NCBI GenBank assembly: GCA_021201335.1
Contig: JAJQFD010000058.1
Span: forward strand, 117,552-181,551
From: Bacteroides sp.
GTDB taxonomy: Bacteria > Bacteroidota > Bacteroidia > Bacteroidales > Bacteroidaceae
Direction: 5' to 3'
DNA: 64,000 nucleotides
The notes beneath the pieces were generated by a model. That model worked only from the letters and a program-made list of their open reading frames with translations, had not been told where the DNA came from and searched no databases. Below, piece by piece: positions 1-8,381 of this stretch. Each line of letters begins with the position of its first letter. The stretch's first letter is position 1. The position numbers were made by a program, and so were the translations under genes.

Positions 1-55
1 CTTTACCCGTGGGCTAAATTGGGCAGGCTTCCAGTCTTCTCTTTGCTAAATCCAT
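1..55. repeat. Possible tail of an interspersed repeat copy
   Basis: The first bases contain two GCTAAAT words around a CAGGCTTCCAG word. This resembles the sequence flanking the multi-hairpin element copies near 22,900, 57,800 and 63,860, where GGGCTAAAT and CAGGCTTTCAGCCTT words recur. The core hairpins are absent, so only the outer tail of a copy could lie here, with the rest beyond the window start. The match is short and judged by eye. Confidence 0.35.
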
Positions 56-111
56 AATGCTATTATATGACACGTATTATTTAATCCTTCAACTAAAGTG
101 ATGAAGAACCC

Positions 112-927
112 TTAAATTCCGATTAAAGCTTTCATCATTCCCCTTATCCAGGAATTAGGAACGATCTTTTTGAAGAACATCAATAGTCTCGACTGGATGC
201 CTGCGGGATATCGAAGCCGCTTTCCCTTGCTGGTAGCGGCTTTGTAGATTGTCTTTGCAACGACTTCCGGTTCCGGTGCATTCACGAAAAAACGGTTGAT
301 AAACGCATCAGCTTTCTTTATAAACTCGTCATAACCTTGTTCGGGTGAGGGCTTCAGGTCGACCCGTGATTTTCCGTTAAACTCTGTTTTGATAGGTCCC
401 GGTTCAATCAGCCTTACCCGAATGTTTTTTGTAGACAATTCGTAATATAAACTTTCGGTCAACCCTTCAATGGCAAATTTAGAAGCGTTGTAAATGGAAT
501 AAAGGGGAAATCCCAGTCTTCCGGCAATGGACGAAAGATTAATGAACGTTCCTTTTTTCACAGAAGAAAAAAGAGGGGTAAACGCATTGATAACATAGCA
601 AATGCTCATGACATTGGTTTCCAGTTGCTTCTGTATCTGCCTCTCAGTAGCACCTTCCAGAGGACCTATTGCTCCATACCCGGCGTTATTTACCACTACG
701 TCTATTTCCTTGAAATCATTCCAGGCTTTTTGTGCCACCTCTTTTACCAAAGATGAATCAGTAACATCCAGGTTGTAAATTTTCAGTGATGATGATGTGG
801 GCAGCAAGTCTGCTTTAGACATATCACGCATAGTGCATGCAACATTCCATCCTTTTTCAAGAAAGTATTTTGCTGTAGCCAGTCCAATTCCGGATGAACT
901 ACCTGTTATAAAAATTGTTTTTGGCAT
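112..927 (-). CDS. Short-chain dehydrogenase/reductase (SDR family)
   Basis: This 271-residue protein is a classical SDR oxidoreductase, a cytoplasmic NAD(P)-dependent enzyme acting on an alcohol or ketone that cannot be named from sequence. The cofactor motif TGSSSGIG lies at residues 8-15, the NNAG motif near residue 80, and the catalytic YNASK (Tyr and Lys of the active site) near residue 145, preceded by a serine-rich strand (INLSSIAG) carrying the catalytic Ser. The C-terminal tail is longer than in minimal SDRs and resembles the group often annotated as oxidoreductase or retinol-dehydrogenase-like. It stands alone, reading away from the HU-like gene across a 1.2-kb intergenic region. 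The ATG start places the Rossmann motif at the usual distance from the N terminus. Family assignment is firm; substrate is unknown. Confidence 0.9.
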   Translation of the reverse strand: MPKTIFITGSSSGIGLATAKYFLEKGWNVACTMRDMSKADLLPTSSSLKIYNLDVTDSSLVKEVAQKAWNDFKEIDVVVNNAGYGAIGPLEGATERQIQKQLETNVMSICYVINAFTPLFSSVKKGTFINLSSIAGRLGFPLYSIYNASKFAIEGLTESLYYELSTKNIRVRLIEPGPIKTEFNGKSRVDLKPSPEQGYDEFIKKADAFINRFFVNAPEPEVVAKTIYKAATSKGKRLRYPAGIQSRLLMFFKKIVPNSWIRGMMKALIGI

Positions 928-1292
928 AACACTCCGGTATTTGTTTCAATTTCGTGCAAATGTGGTTTTATCCTATTCATAGAAAGAAAACCCTAAAAAT
1001 AATAGTATCCGCCGAATGAACGAAATATAAACAAACCATATTCACTTACAGTTTAAGTATTGCCTGTTCCCTTACGCATATGATATAAAAAATGATTGCT
1101 CTTTTTGTTGTTATTTTCATAATTCATTTATCATTTTGTCGCTATAAGGTTGTTTTGGCTAACCCACCATCTTTTCAAAAAAGTTAAACGGGTAGTGAAA
1201 AAATGTAAAGGTAGCTTCTGAATACAACTTTCAGCGGTTCATATTTACTTCTGAGGATAGTTTTTTCGAAGATTTTGGGCAAAATCAGCAAA

Positions 1293-1380
1293 ACTTGCGG
1301 GCTTACGTATAAAGACTTGCGCCTACAAGTATAAAAACTTGCGCCTGTAAGTATATAGACTTGCGTGCTCAAGTATGCGA
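1293..1380. repeat. Four tandem 22-bp units with alternating half-sites
   Basis: Units start at 1293, 1315, 1337 and 1359, exactly 22 bp apart. Each begins ACTTGCG and holds an inverted repeat of the form ACTTG-N6-CAAGT; the second half-site reads TACGT, CAAGT, TAAGT and CAAGT in the four units. Half-sites therefore alternate in orientation every 11 bp, about one helical turn, which is the layout expected of cooperatively bound operator sites. The 22-nt period is not a multiple of three and no gene spans it. There are no spacers, so it is not a CRISPR. Arrays with the same design but other sequences occur at 28270 and 45240. Confidence 0.85.
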
Positions 1381-1559
1381 GAAAAAGCCATTTTATTGCT
1401 CTTTTTTTCTAGAATCAATTGTAATCCAGGAAAGGTGCAATAATCATATATCTGTAAAATCATCTTTCTGTAAATTAAATGAGTAATTATTTCAGTAATA
1501 TAATTTCTTTATAATCATATATTTAATATTTCTCTTTCAATTTGAATTTACTTGATTCA

Positions 1560-1615
1560 ATTTCCTTGCGATATTTTTGATGAAGCTGGATTGCCCGAGA
1601 ATATCGCAAGGAAAT
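1560..1615. repeat. Perfect 16-bp inverted repeat with 24-nt spacer
   Basis: ATTTCCTTGCGATATT at 1560-1575 is exactly complementary to 1600-1615. There is no T-run after either arm, so it is not an obvious intrinsic terminator. It could form a long RNA hairpin, bind a dimeric protein, or be a recombination site. It lies about 500 bp upstream of the HU-like gene. Confidence 0.75.
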
Positions 1616-1970
1616 CCTGTTTAATTTGCAAAATGTCAAAATGATAATAATAGGGTGTTTATGCATAATGATGATAAATATTTTTATATATTTATGGTTT
1701 TCAAGTTTGTTTGTCGGCATACCCTTTTAACCATATATATTACGAAATATTCTTTATTCTTCTTTTCTGTCTGTATGGTACTAACAATCTTAATGTACAA
1801 ATATCCTATACTAATAGAGATTTATTTTTAAAAAATAATTTTCGTTGGATATCTTTACTTTATCGTCGTTAAATAGCAGATAATCAATTAATTTACCTTC
1901 AATATGCTTTATCTCCTTATTTAGAATAAATATAAATATGATAATTTATTAAAAATATACTATATAATTA

Positions 1971-2002
1971 TTTGCATATATTATCCAATGATATTATATT
2001 TG
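1971..2002 (+). promoter_or_regulatory. Bacteroidetes-type promoter of the HU-like gene
   Basis: TTTG at 1971-1974 and TATATTTG at 1995-2002 are separated by 20 nt. This matches the Bacteroides sigma-ABfr consensus TTTG-N19-21-TAnnTTTG. Transcription would start near 2008-2010, giving a leader of about 115 nt before the ATG at 2127. It is the best promoter match in the window. Confidence 0.65.
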
Positions 2003-2012
2003 CATTATAATT

Positions 2013-2079
2013 GATAACAATAAAAGAGGGATAGATAATTAACGGCACAGAAGGGTGAATTTTCACCGTTATTGTTATC
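2013..2079 (+). promoter_or_regulatory. Structured 5' leader of the HU-like gene
   Basis: GATAACAATAA (2013-2023) pairs perfectly with TTATTGTTATC (2069-2079), enclosing a hairpin GGTGAA/TTCACC (2054-2059 with 2062-2067). An alternative stem AACGG/CCGTT (2041-2045 with 2066-2070) overlaps the outer stem and would compete with it. The stems lie right after the predicted transcription start. This suggests a cis-acting leader or a protein-binding site; no known riboswitch class was recognised. Confidence 0.5.
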
Positions 2080-2126
2080 GGTTGAGAGATAGAAACTTTA
2101 TTTTTTAATTTAAATTATTCATAACT

Positions 2127-2657
2127 ATGACACTACAATTTACAGCAGTTCAAAGTTCCATGGAATCTGAAGACGGAAGTAAAAAATGGTATCCACGTCT
2201 GGTGAAAGTAGGACGTACGGTTACTTCCGATGATTTAGCTAAGGATTTAGCTAGAGTATCCACATTGTCGGTGGGAGATTCAAGAAATGTTTTCGATAAC
2301 CTGAGTGATATCTTTCGGACTCATCTTTTGAATAGCCGATCGGTGCGTTTGGATGGTCTGGGAACATTTACGGTTACCTGTAAGGCACAGGGTACCGGTG
2401 TTGATACCCGTGAAGAGGTATCATCCGATCAAATTACCAGCCTTAAAATTCGTTTTACACCTTGCTATACACGCAGCAAATACTTAGGAACAACCCGCGC
2501 GTTGTTTTCCGGAGTAGATTTTGAAATGTATGGTAGTAAGAGTAAATCAACCGGAATGTATGCGGGCAATAATAATGACACCAATACTGGCAATGGAGGC
2601 GATACCGGAGGAGGTAGTAACACCGGAGGTGGCGGTTTCGTAGATCCGACAGCATAA
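2127..2657 (+). CDS. HU-like DNA-binding protein with Gly/Asn-rich tail
   Basis: This 176-residue protein has an HU/IHF-like core of about 125 residues. The repeated pattern includes a helical dimerisation region (residues 33-65) and the glycine-centred turn RLDGLGTF near residue 75, as in HU proteins where beta arms leave the body. This matches the Bacteroidetes HU-related DNA-binding family rather than canonical 90-residue HU. The last 35 residues are low-complexity Gly/Asn/Thr, probably disordered. Such proteins are thought to bind DNA as nucleoid or regulatory factors; the target here is unknown. It has a strong consensus promoter and structured leader, and ends at a bidirectional terminator. 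A second HU-like gene with a different C-terminal domain lies at 27541-28161. Confidence 0.85.
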   Translation: MTLQFTAVQSSMESEDGSKKWYPRLVKVGRTVTSDDLAKDLARVSTLSVGDSRNVFDNLSDIFRTHLLNSRSVRLDGLGTFTVTCKAQGTGVDTREEVSSDQITSLKIRFTPCYTRSKYLGTTRALFSGVDFEMYGSKSKSTGMYAGNNNDTNTGNGGDTGGGSNTGGGGFVDPTA

Positions 2658-2679
2658 ACTCCGGTGATATACAAATAAA

Positions 2680-2734
2680 AAAAGTTCTGAAAACGACTGC
2701 TCTGTCTGTGCCCGGTCGTTTTTCAGAACTTTTT
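2680..2734. terminator. Bidirectional terminator between HU-like gene and ddh
   Basis: An 18-20 nt stem, left arm 2680-2697 (AGTTCTGAAAACGAC core) and right arm 2715-2734 (GTCGTTTTTCAGAACT core), is followed by T-runs on both strands. It serves the convergent genes on each side. Confidence 0.85.
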
Positions 2735-2768
2735 CTTTATTAAATTGCCTGCCTGGTTACTATTTATA

Positions 2769-3668
2769 TTATACCAGGTGTGAAATCAAGTCTTCTCTAT
2801 CCCCATGTAGCAGGTCGATAACCGGAATCTCAATCATTGTGTAACAACCCGGTTGCTGTTTGAACGAAGCACGGGCAACACAGATCAAAACTTGGGCAGT
2901 GAGTGCCGGATTATTAATACGCATGTTGAACTCGAACAACTGGTTTTGAGTTTGTCCGGAAACACCTTTGCGGGTAAGGTTTACACCGTGCCCCATATCC
3001 AACAAGTCGTCCACACAAGGAACCTCAATCACATGCGTTTCATCGTTTACAAAATAGGCATCGGCCTTAATAGCAGCAGCTACGTCTTCGTATTTATAAC
3101 CTTCTTTCACTTCAATGTAAACCATCCGGCGGTGAATACTTGTACCGGTAGGAATGGTCATGGAAAGAGCCGCTTTCACACCATCGATTGCTTTTACAGC
3201 TACAGTGTGCCCCATACTCATGCCCGGACCGAAGTTGGTATACGTAATTCCTTTCGGTGCAATGGCTTCGAACATAGCGCGTACCACTGAGTCACTCCCT
3301 GGATCCCAACCGGCAGAGATTACTGCCACACTGTTGTTCTCTTTAGCAACCTTACCTAGTTCGCGACGCAAATCAACAATACCGGTATGAATATCGAAAC
3401 TATCTACCGTATTAATCCCCAATGCCAGGATTTCTTTGGCATATTTTTCAACGCTGCGTGTGGGTATGCAAAGAATGGCTACATCCACGTCTTTCAGATC
3501 TTTTATATCTTTTACTACCGGGTAATCATTCAGTTCAACAGGTTTGTTTTCAGCTCCGTTACGACGTACAACACCTGCCACTTCGAAATCCGGAGAGGCC
3601 AGAATAGCTTCTAATACAAATTTGCCAATATTGCCATATCCTACGATGGCTGCTCTTACTTTTTTCAT
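2769..3668 (-). CDS. ddh: meso-Diaminopimelate D-dehydrogenase
   Basis: This 299-residue NADPH-dependent enzyme interconverts L-2-amino-6-oxopimelate (tetrahydrodipicolinate) plus ammonia and meso-diaminopimelate in one step, for lysine and peptidoglycan synthesis. The N-terminal Rossmann motif GYGNIG is at residues 10-15, and the substrate-domain signature SAGWDPGSDS occurs around residue 120, typical of DAP dehydrogenases. The length matches the family. The open frame extends 17 codons upstream, but that extension is hydrophobic and unlike the family. The ATG at 3668 places the Rossmann strand directly at the N terminus and is chosen. A -7-like element (TATTTTTG on this strand, 3707-3714) fits this start. 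ruvA is divergent 76 bp away. Confidence 0.93.
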   Translation of the reverse strand: MKKVRAAIVGYGNIGKFVLEAILASPDFEVAGVVRRNGAENKPVELNDYPVVKDIKDLKDVDVAILCIPTRSVEKYAKEILALGINTVDSFDIHTGIVDLRRELGKVAKENNSVAVISAGWDPGSDSVVRAMFEAIAPKGITYTNFGPGMSMGHTVAVKAIDGVKAALSMTIPTGTSIHRRMVYIEVKEGYKYEDVAAAIKADAYFVNDETHVIEVPCVDDLLDMGHGVNLTRKGVSGQTQNQLFEFNMRINNPALTAQVLICVARASFKQQPGCYTMIEIPVIDLLHGDREDLISHLV

Positions 3669-3706
3669 TATTTTGTGAGTTATAAATATTATAATTAACT
3701 TGCGTG

Positions 3707-3714
3707 CAAAAATA
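3707..3714 (-). promoter_or_regulatory. -7 element for ddh
   Basis: TATTTTTG on the minus strand matches TAnnTTTG. It would start transcription near 3700, about 30 nt before the ddh ATG. No clear -33 TTTG was seen. Confidence 0.4.
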
Positions 3715-3744
3715 AACAAACTATTTGAAATTGAAAGTCAATAT

Positions 3745-4341
3745 ATGATAGAATATGTCAAAGGAGAGGTTGCAGAATTGACCCCAGCTGTTGCGGTAAT
3801 TGATTGCAACGGGGTAGGTTACGGACTTCAGATATCCTTAAATACGTACTCCGCCATCCAGGGAAAAAGCACTTATAGATTATATGTATACGAAGCCATT
3901 CGTGAAGATGCTTATGTACTGTACGGTTTTGCGGATAAACAGGAACGAGAGTTGTTCCTGTTATTGATTTCGGTTTCCGGCATTGGAGGAAATACAGCCC
4001 GAACTATCCTGTCTGCTTTAAGCCCTTCGGAGTTATCGAATGTGATCAGTTCCGAAAACGTAAATATACTGAAAACAGTAAAAGGTATTGGATTGAAAAC
4101 CGCCCAGCGTTTAATCGTTGAACTAAAAGACAAGATAAAAGTAGGTGTAACTTCTTCCTCTTCGGTGGGTAGTATGCCAATGTCATCGATGAATCTAACG
4201 GTACAGGAAGAAGCTGTTTCTGCCTTGACAATGCTGGGTTTCGCACCGGCACCCTCCCAAAAAGTGGTCATGGCTATCCTTCATGACGAGCCGGATGCCC
4301 CGGTGGAAAATGTAATTAAGCAGGCTTTGAAACGACTATAA
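3745..4341 (+). CDS. ruvA: Holliday junction branch migration subunit RuvA
   Basis: RuvA (198 residues) binds Holliday junctions as a tetramer and loads the RuvB helicase in recombinational repair. The N-terminal OB-fold domain covers residues 1-62 (MIEYVKGEV start, LYGF end). Two helix-hairpin-helix motifs follow, VSGIGGNTA near 77-86 and VKGIGLKTA near 112-120. After a Ser/Met-rich linker, the C-terminal RuvB-interacting domain (EEAVSALTMLGF) completes the standard length. The frame is open from 3700, but the ATG at 3745 matches the conserved RuvA N terminus. The downstream GH30 gene follows after 80 bp and is functionally unrelated. Confidence 0.97.
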   Translation: MIEYVKGEVAELTPAVAVIDCNGVGYGLQISLNTYSAIQGKSTYRLYVYEAIREDAYVLYGFADKQERELFLLLISVSGIGGNTARTILSALSPSELSNVISSENVNILKTVKGIGLKTAQRLIVELKDKIKVGVTSSSSVGSMPMSSMNLTVQEEAVSALTMLGFAPAPSQKVVMAILHDEPDAPVENVIKQALKRL

Positions 4342-4421
4342 GTAAAGATGACAGGAAGACTATACTCATCGCAAATAGATACGACCAATTAGGACTAAAC
4401 TTTAGCATTAAACTTATCTTT

Positions 4422-5919
4422 ATGAATTCACGAATTTTATGGGCAATCCTTTGCTGCTTCTTTGTGCTATTTTCCTGTTCGGAAGAAAATGTATTGGATG
4501 AAACGGTGGTTAACCCAGAGACCCGGGGGGGTGTCATCGGCTCCGGGTGTTACGGTACAATGGAACCAGGAACAACAAAACATTGATGGTTTTGGTATTT
4601 GCCAGGGTCATGCCGACGATCTGTATGCACACCACAAAAGGTCTGAAATTATGAACTGGCTATACGGTGATCAGGGGTTAAGACTGAACATTTACAGAGG
4701 CGAAATCTCCACTTTTTTCTCTCCGGCTAAGAATGTTTACGATTTTGGTTTCGATCGGAATGTAGACATTTCCTATGATGATCCTCTTTTTGATCTTCTG
4801 GGTCAGGAAAGTGATCCAGCACATGCAGAACTCTATATGCGTGCACAACACTGGGTATTCCGGGAAGTCAAGAAAGTGCATCATGTGGAAAAAATGATAT
4901 TCTCAGCATGGAGTCCACCTACTTATATGAAAAATAAGCTGGGGAATATTAGCTCACTCAAAGTGCTACAGTACCAGAATTATGCCAATTACCTGGTTAA
5001 GTTTGTGCGGGAGTTCCAGAAAAACGGATATCCGATTTATGCTATTTCTCCGGCTAATGAGCCTGAATATGCAGCAAGCTGGACTTCCTGTGTGTGGTTG
5101 CCCGGATCGACAACTTTAGGACCATTTATTGTCAATTATCTTGGCCCTTCATTGAAGAAAGCCAACCTCAATACTAAAATTATTTTCGGCGAAAATGCGC
5201 AGTGGAGTGGTATCTTGGGCTTTATTCTAGGTTCGGCCAATTACACAGCCAACATTATCAATCTGAATCCTCGGATAAAGAACTTCGATGTTATAGCTGC
5301 TGGTCATGGGTATGAGGATCCGATAACAAAAGAACGTCCCGCCATCGCACCCTTTAGCAAAGCATTACAAAGAGGAATGCCTGTGTGGCTGACCGAAGTT
5401 AGCAGTATTGATTACGCAAATATCCGCTGGGGCATCCAGGATGGTTTGAAATGGGCAGCCGACTGGCACAGATACCTATCGGATGCAAACACAAGCGCTC
5501 TCATTTATTGGCTTGGGGCAGTGCCAGGTAGAAACGATGAAGGGCTGATCTATATGGATATGGAAAACCGGGAAGATTATACGTTGACCAAGCGCTATGA
5601 AACATTCGGTAACTTCTCCCGATATATCGAAGTGGATAGCCGCAGGGTAACGGTTAAAAGAGGTTGCGATTTGCCTGCCGATTTGCATGTGTCTTCCTAT
5701 AAAAAAGATAATAAATTAGTGGTTGTGGTAGTCAATGTTACTAAAAAGCATGTGCAAACTCCTTTGCTTGTAAATGGTATTAACGTAGAAAGCTTGCAAC
5801 GCGTTCTTACAGATGCGGATCACAGATGGACCGAGTCGAATGTAGAACTTATTAACGGAAAATATATACTGGATATTCCCGGAGAAAGCGTTGTTACATT
5901 TGTAGGAACGGTGAAATAA
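4422..5919 (+). CDS. GH30-family glycoside hydrolase lipoprotein, frameshifted at G7
   Basis: A lipoprotein signal starts at 4422 (MNSRILWAILCC, lipobox LFSC), but the catalytic part is in the next frame. The switch is at a run of seven G (4525-4531). With six G the gene reads through as one 498-residue protein. The body is a (beta/alpha)8 glycosidase of family GH30: IDGFG near the mature N terminus, the acid/base motif SPANEPEY (Glu about residue 213 after repair), and the nucleophile motif WLTEVSS (Glu about residue 325), with a C-terminal beta domain. GH30 members cleave beta-linked glucans, xylans or glucosylceramides; the subfamily is not clear here. The lipobox suggests an outer-membrane or periplasmic lipoprotein. 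The tract may be a sequencing error or a phase-variable switch. Confidence 0.85.
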
Positions 5920-5933
5920 AATACAGATAAGGT

Positions 5934-5970
5934 TGGTTCAGGAATTTTATAAGATCTTCTGAACCATTTT
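5934..5970 (+). terminator. Terminator after the GH30 gene
   Basis: TGGTTCAG (5934-5941) pairs with CTGAACCA (5959-5966), followed by a T-run. It overlaps the 3' end of the convergent GNAT gene. Confidence 0.6.
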
Positions 5971-6441
5971 TAAGTCCAGTTTCCTGCCAAATTTCTCTGC
6001 TACCTCGCGTATATGGGCACAGCAGGTATATCCATGTTTTTCGAAGAAACGGAGACTCGGTTCGTTTTCTCCCGCTATCAGCGCGACAATATTGGTAAAT
6101 CCTCCGGATTGGATAATGGATTCCATCTTTTGAATGATTTCTGTTCCGTATCCCTTTCGGCCTGTTTCCGGTTTCAGGTAGATAGTCAGTTCTACAGAGA
6201 TTTTAAAAGCTTCCCGTGGTTTGAAACGGTTGAAGTAGCTAAAACCAATGGGAACTCCTTCTTCAGTTTCTATCAGGAATGATCGGTATTCCGGATCTCC
6301 GATAGGGATAAATGATTTTAGATTCTCTATCGTGGGACTTTCAAGAAAGTACACAATGGTAGAGTGATGCGTATAATAGTCGTAAATCTCCCACACGAAG
6401 GGGAGATCAGTTTCTTTTAGTTCTTTGAATTGAAGGCTCAT
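5947..6441 (-). CDS. GNAT N-acetyltransferase, phosphinothricin-acetyltransferase-like
   Basis: This 164-residue protein has a GNAT fold, which transfers an acetyl group from acetyl-CoA to an amine. The acetyl-CoA pyrophosphate-binding motif appears as GRKGYGTEI near residues 94-102, after the ELTIYLKPE strand, and the C-terminal GENEPSLRFFEKHGY segment matches motif B of the phosphinothricin/methionine-sulfoximine type. The natural substrate is unknown. Its ATG overlaps the stop of the upstream lipoprotein gene by 4 bp, so the two are translationally coupled. The pair is convergent with the GH30 gene. Confidence 0.85.
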   Translation of the reverse strand: MSLQFKELKETDLPFVWEIYDYYTHHSTIVYFLESPTIENLKSFIPIGDPEYRSFLIETEEGVPIGFSYFNRFKPREAFKISVELTIYLKPETGRKGYGTEIIQKMESIIQSGGFTNIVALIAGENEPSLRFFEKHGYTCCAHIREVAEKFGRKLDLKMVQKIL

Positions 6442-7274
6442 TCTTCTTCTGTTGGAGGAGTAGTTTCCTGTAGTTTACGGTTGACAAACTCTAACTTCAC
6501 ATGGGCTTCTTTCTGTTCACTTTTGATCTGCTCAATAGAAGACAGGATTTGTGTCAGTTCATAAACAGCCGTTAATGCTTTCCGATCGTCGGCACTCATC
6601 GTGGTGCTGTATTTTCTTCCTCCCAGATATTCCACTTTCAGGTTTTTCTCCCGGTTAAAATAGATAAAGCCAATTACATTTCCGTCTTCTCCCAGTTTGT
6701 AATCCGCTTTTTCGATTTTCTCGTTCATATCAGTTGTTTCGTAACTGTCTTTCGAAGCCGGTGTTTCAGCAAAACTACCGTCGGGAGCAATCACTTTGAT
6801 GGCAATATGGTGAATGTTACTTGGGCCGCAGTAAATGGAAGTCATCACCATTTCTCCTCTTTCGCTTACCTGGAACCGAAGAAAAGAACGATGGAGATTC
6901 TTTTCTACTACCTGTGTGGGATAGAAATAATTTCCAATCTGCTGGTATTCCGGATCTTTTTCAAGCACAAAGCGTCCTTTAATGGAGTCGAAGGCATGTT
7001 GTTTAACAATCAGCATACTGTCCAAGTAAGCAATCGTCTGTTCTTGTTCTTCTTTTTCCACTTCTTTGAATACGCGAATGGCTTTCCGTCGTGCATCCAC
7101 CGCTTTAGGATATAATATTTTAATGCTATCCAGTTGGATTTTGGCTTCACTGTAGTTTCCTGCTTGCAGAGCTTCTTGCGCAAGTTGTATTTTCAGGGCT
7201 GCTTTTTCTTCCGCATTGTTACCACAGGCTGCGAAAAGAATGGTGATAAATGAGAGGACTACTAGCTTTTTCAT
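6438..7274 (-). CDS. Lipoprotein with coiled-coil/TPR-like N-terminal region, function unknown
   Basis: This 278-residue protein begins with a lipoprotein signal (MKKLVVLSFITILFAAC, Cys17). Residues 20-80 resemble a TPR-type helical pair (AQEALQAGNYSEAKIQLDSI). A beta-rich middle region follows (residues 100-200), and a helical charged C terminus ends in a Glu run. No enzymatic motif is seen. It is the first gene of a two-gene unit with the GNAT gene, with a 4-bp overlap. A TACTTTTG element on this strand (7294-7301) lies just upstream of the ATG. It is probably exposed to the periplasm or cell surface; the role is unknown. Confidence 0.8.
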   Translation of the reverse strand: MKKLVVLSFITILFAACGNNAEEKAALKIQLAQEALQAGNYSEAKIQLDSIKILYPKAVDARRKAIRVFKEVEKEEQEQTIAYLDSMLIVKQHAFDSIKGRFVLEKDPEYQQIGNYFYPTQVVEKNLHRSFLRFQVSERGEMVMTSIYCGPSNIHHIAIKVIAPDGSFAETPASKDSYETTDMNEKIEKADYKLGEDGNVIGFIYFNREKNLKVEYLGGRKYSTTMSADDRKALTAVYELTQILSSIEQIKSEQKEAHVKLEFVNRKLQETTPPTEEE

Positions 7275-7293
7275 ATCTTTTTGTTTTGTAATG

Positions 7294-7301
7294 CAAAAGT
7301 A
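7294..7301 (-). promoter_or_regulatory. -7 element for the lipoprotein-GNAT unit
   Basis: TACTTTTG on the minus strand matches TAnnTTTG and lies about 20 bp before the ATG at 7274, implying a very short leader. No clear -33 box was found. Confidence 0.4.
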
Positions 7302-7360
7302 AAAACTTTATGGGTAAGTTGATGAGTTTTAGGGAATAAAGACTTTAAAAATGATGGAAT

Positions 7361-8242
7361 TTAATAAGGTATATCTGAATCCCTGGTCCAGTCTATCCTG
7401 ATCAAGCTTGTATTATCGGTAATAACAGTTGAAATTACATAAAACCCTCTTTTGGTATAAACATAATCTGTTAGAGTTTTCTGCTTTATTTTTCTGGAAA
7501 TATCATGGTACGAACCAAAGAAATTTAAGAAATCTATATTGTGAGTAGGAACTAGAACTAAAGAATCGTTTTCTAGTTTTGCTAAATGGATATCTGATCC
7601 CTGATCTATATTTACGAAGAGATAATTTTTCTCTTGGATTGTGAAAGCACCAGATATTACCTGTCCCCATTCATCATAAATCTTAGTTACTTCGTATTCA
7701 TATGCCATCTGATTGGAAATAAGCATTTTAGGAAGATTATAATAATAATAAAACCATCTCTCACCTGTGTTGAGGCTTCGATTGGATGTAAGTATTTGAT
7801 AATAATTATAATTAAGTTTCCAATGGTCTTCTGTATTTAAACTATCAGGGAATTCTAATAATAAATCCAGATCTTTTATAAATCTAATTTTGCACGTACC
7901 GGAAAGGTGTTGCGACGTAGATGCTATGAGAAATCCATTTGCATTTTCCAGTATGCTGACAATGCATACGGAAGAAGTATATGTTATTCTTTGAGTTTCT
8001 TTACTATAAAAGAATAAGATTCCACCAAATTCGCCATGGCAAAGACTATAACATATATATTTATCGTTTTCAAATATTGGTACAGAATTAAAAAGAGGCA
8101 GATCATAACTAAGCTTTGTCCACTTACTATTAATGTATAGCAACCAATCAAAAAGTAGCATACGGATAGGAGTATAAATATTCGTTTCATCTGTTCGTTT
8201 TTGTAGTATCAGTAGCAGTATCAAGTAACATTCTCTAAACAT
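7361..8242 (-). CDS. Hypothetical exported protein, start region ambiguous
   Basis: The open frame gives 293 residues of unknown function, rich in aromatic and beta-strand-like segments. It could be a beta-propeller-like lipoprotein of the kind common in Bacteroidetes, but no repeat is clear. The first 45 residues of this frame do not look like a normal N terminus. In another frame an ATG at 8190 encodes a convincing lipoprotein signal (MKRIFILLSVCYFLIGC). This suggests that the true gene begins at 8190 and that a small indel near 8120-8150 shifts the frame. No long homopolymer is present there, so this case is weaker than the nine others. Base composition is AT-rich. It has no obvious operon partner. 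Confidence 0.6.
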   Translation of the reverse strand: MFRECYLILLLILQKRTDETNIYTPIRMLLFDWLLYINSKWTKLSYDLPLFNSVPIFENDKYICYSLCHGEFGGILFFYSKETQRITYTSSVCIVSILENANGFLIASTSQHLSGTCKIRFIKDLDLLLEFPDSLNTEDHWKLNYNYYQILTSNRSLNTGERWFYYYYNLPKMLISNQMAYEYEVTKIYDEWGQVISGAFTIQEKNYLFVNIDQGSDIHLAKLENDSLVLVPTHNIDFLNFFGSYHDISRKIKQKTLTDYVYTKRGFYVISTVITDNTSLIRIDWTRDSDIPY

Positions 8243-8381
8243 AAGGATTATTTTACTATAAAGGTAAATAGTTCAGGAATGTTTTTTTGAAACTATCGAC
8301 CTTTCATCTTAAAGAATGGATGTGAAGAACGAGTTTTCATATATTTTCGGTACAATTCATAAAAATGTTATAAATACTACT

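Larger units (their letters stand above)
928..1970. other. Long non-coding region with 22-bp array and inverted repeat
   Basis: About 1 kb of AT-rich sequence between the SDR gene and the promoter of the HU-like gene. Open frames here are short and have no recognisable motif, so none is called. The stretch holds a four-unit 22-bp array (1293-1380) and a perfect 16-bp inverted repeat (1560-1575 with 1600-1615), both described separately. No RNA family was recognised by eye. Confidence 0.6.

Noticed and set aside
797..982. Overlapping small genes opposite SDR and other genes
   Set aside because: Open frames on the opposite strand lack start context, signals or family motifs and are explained by codon bias of the real gene.
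1293..1380. CRISPR array
   Set aside because: Units are contiguous with no unique spacers, only 22 bp long, and no cas genes are nearby.
1184..1720. Small minus-strand genes in the region upstream of the HU-like gene
   Set aside because: One overlaps the 22-bp array, the other the 16-bp inverted repeat; neither has a protein-like composition or promoter.
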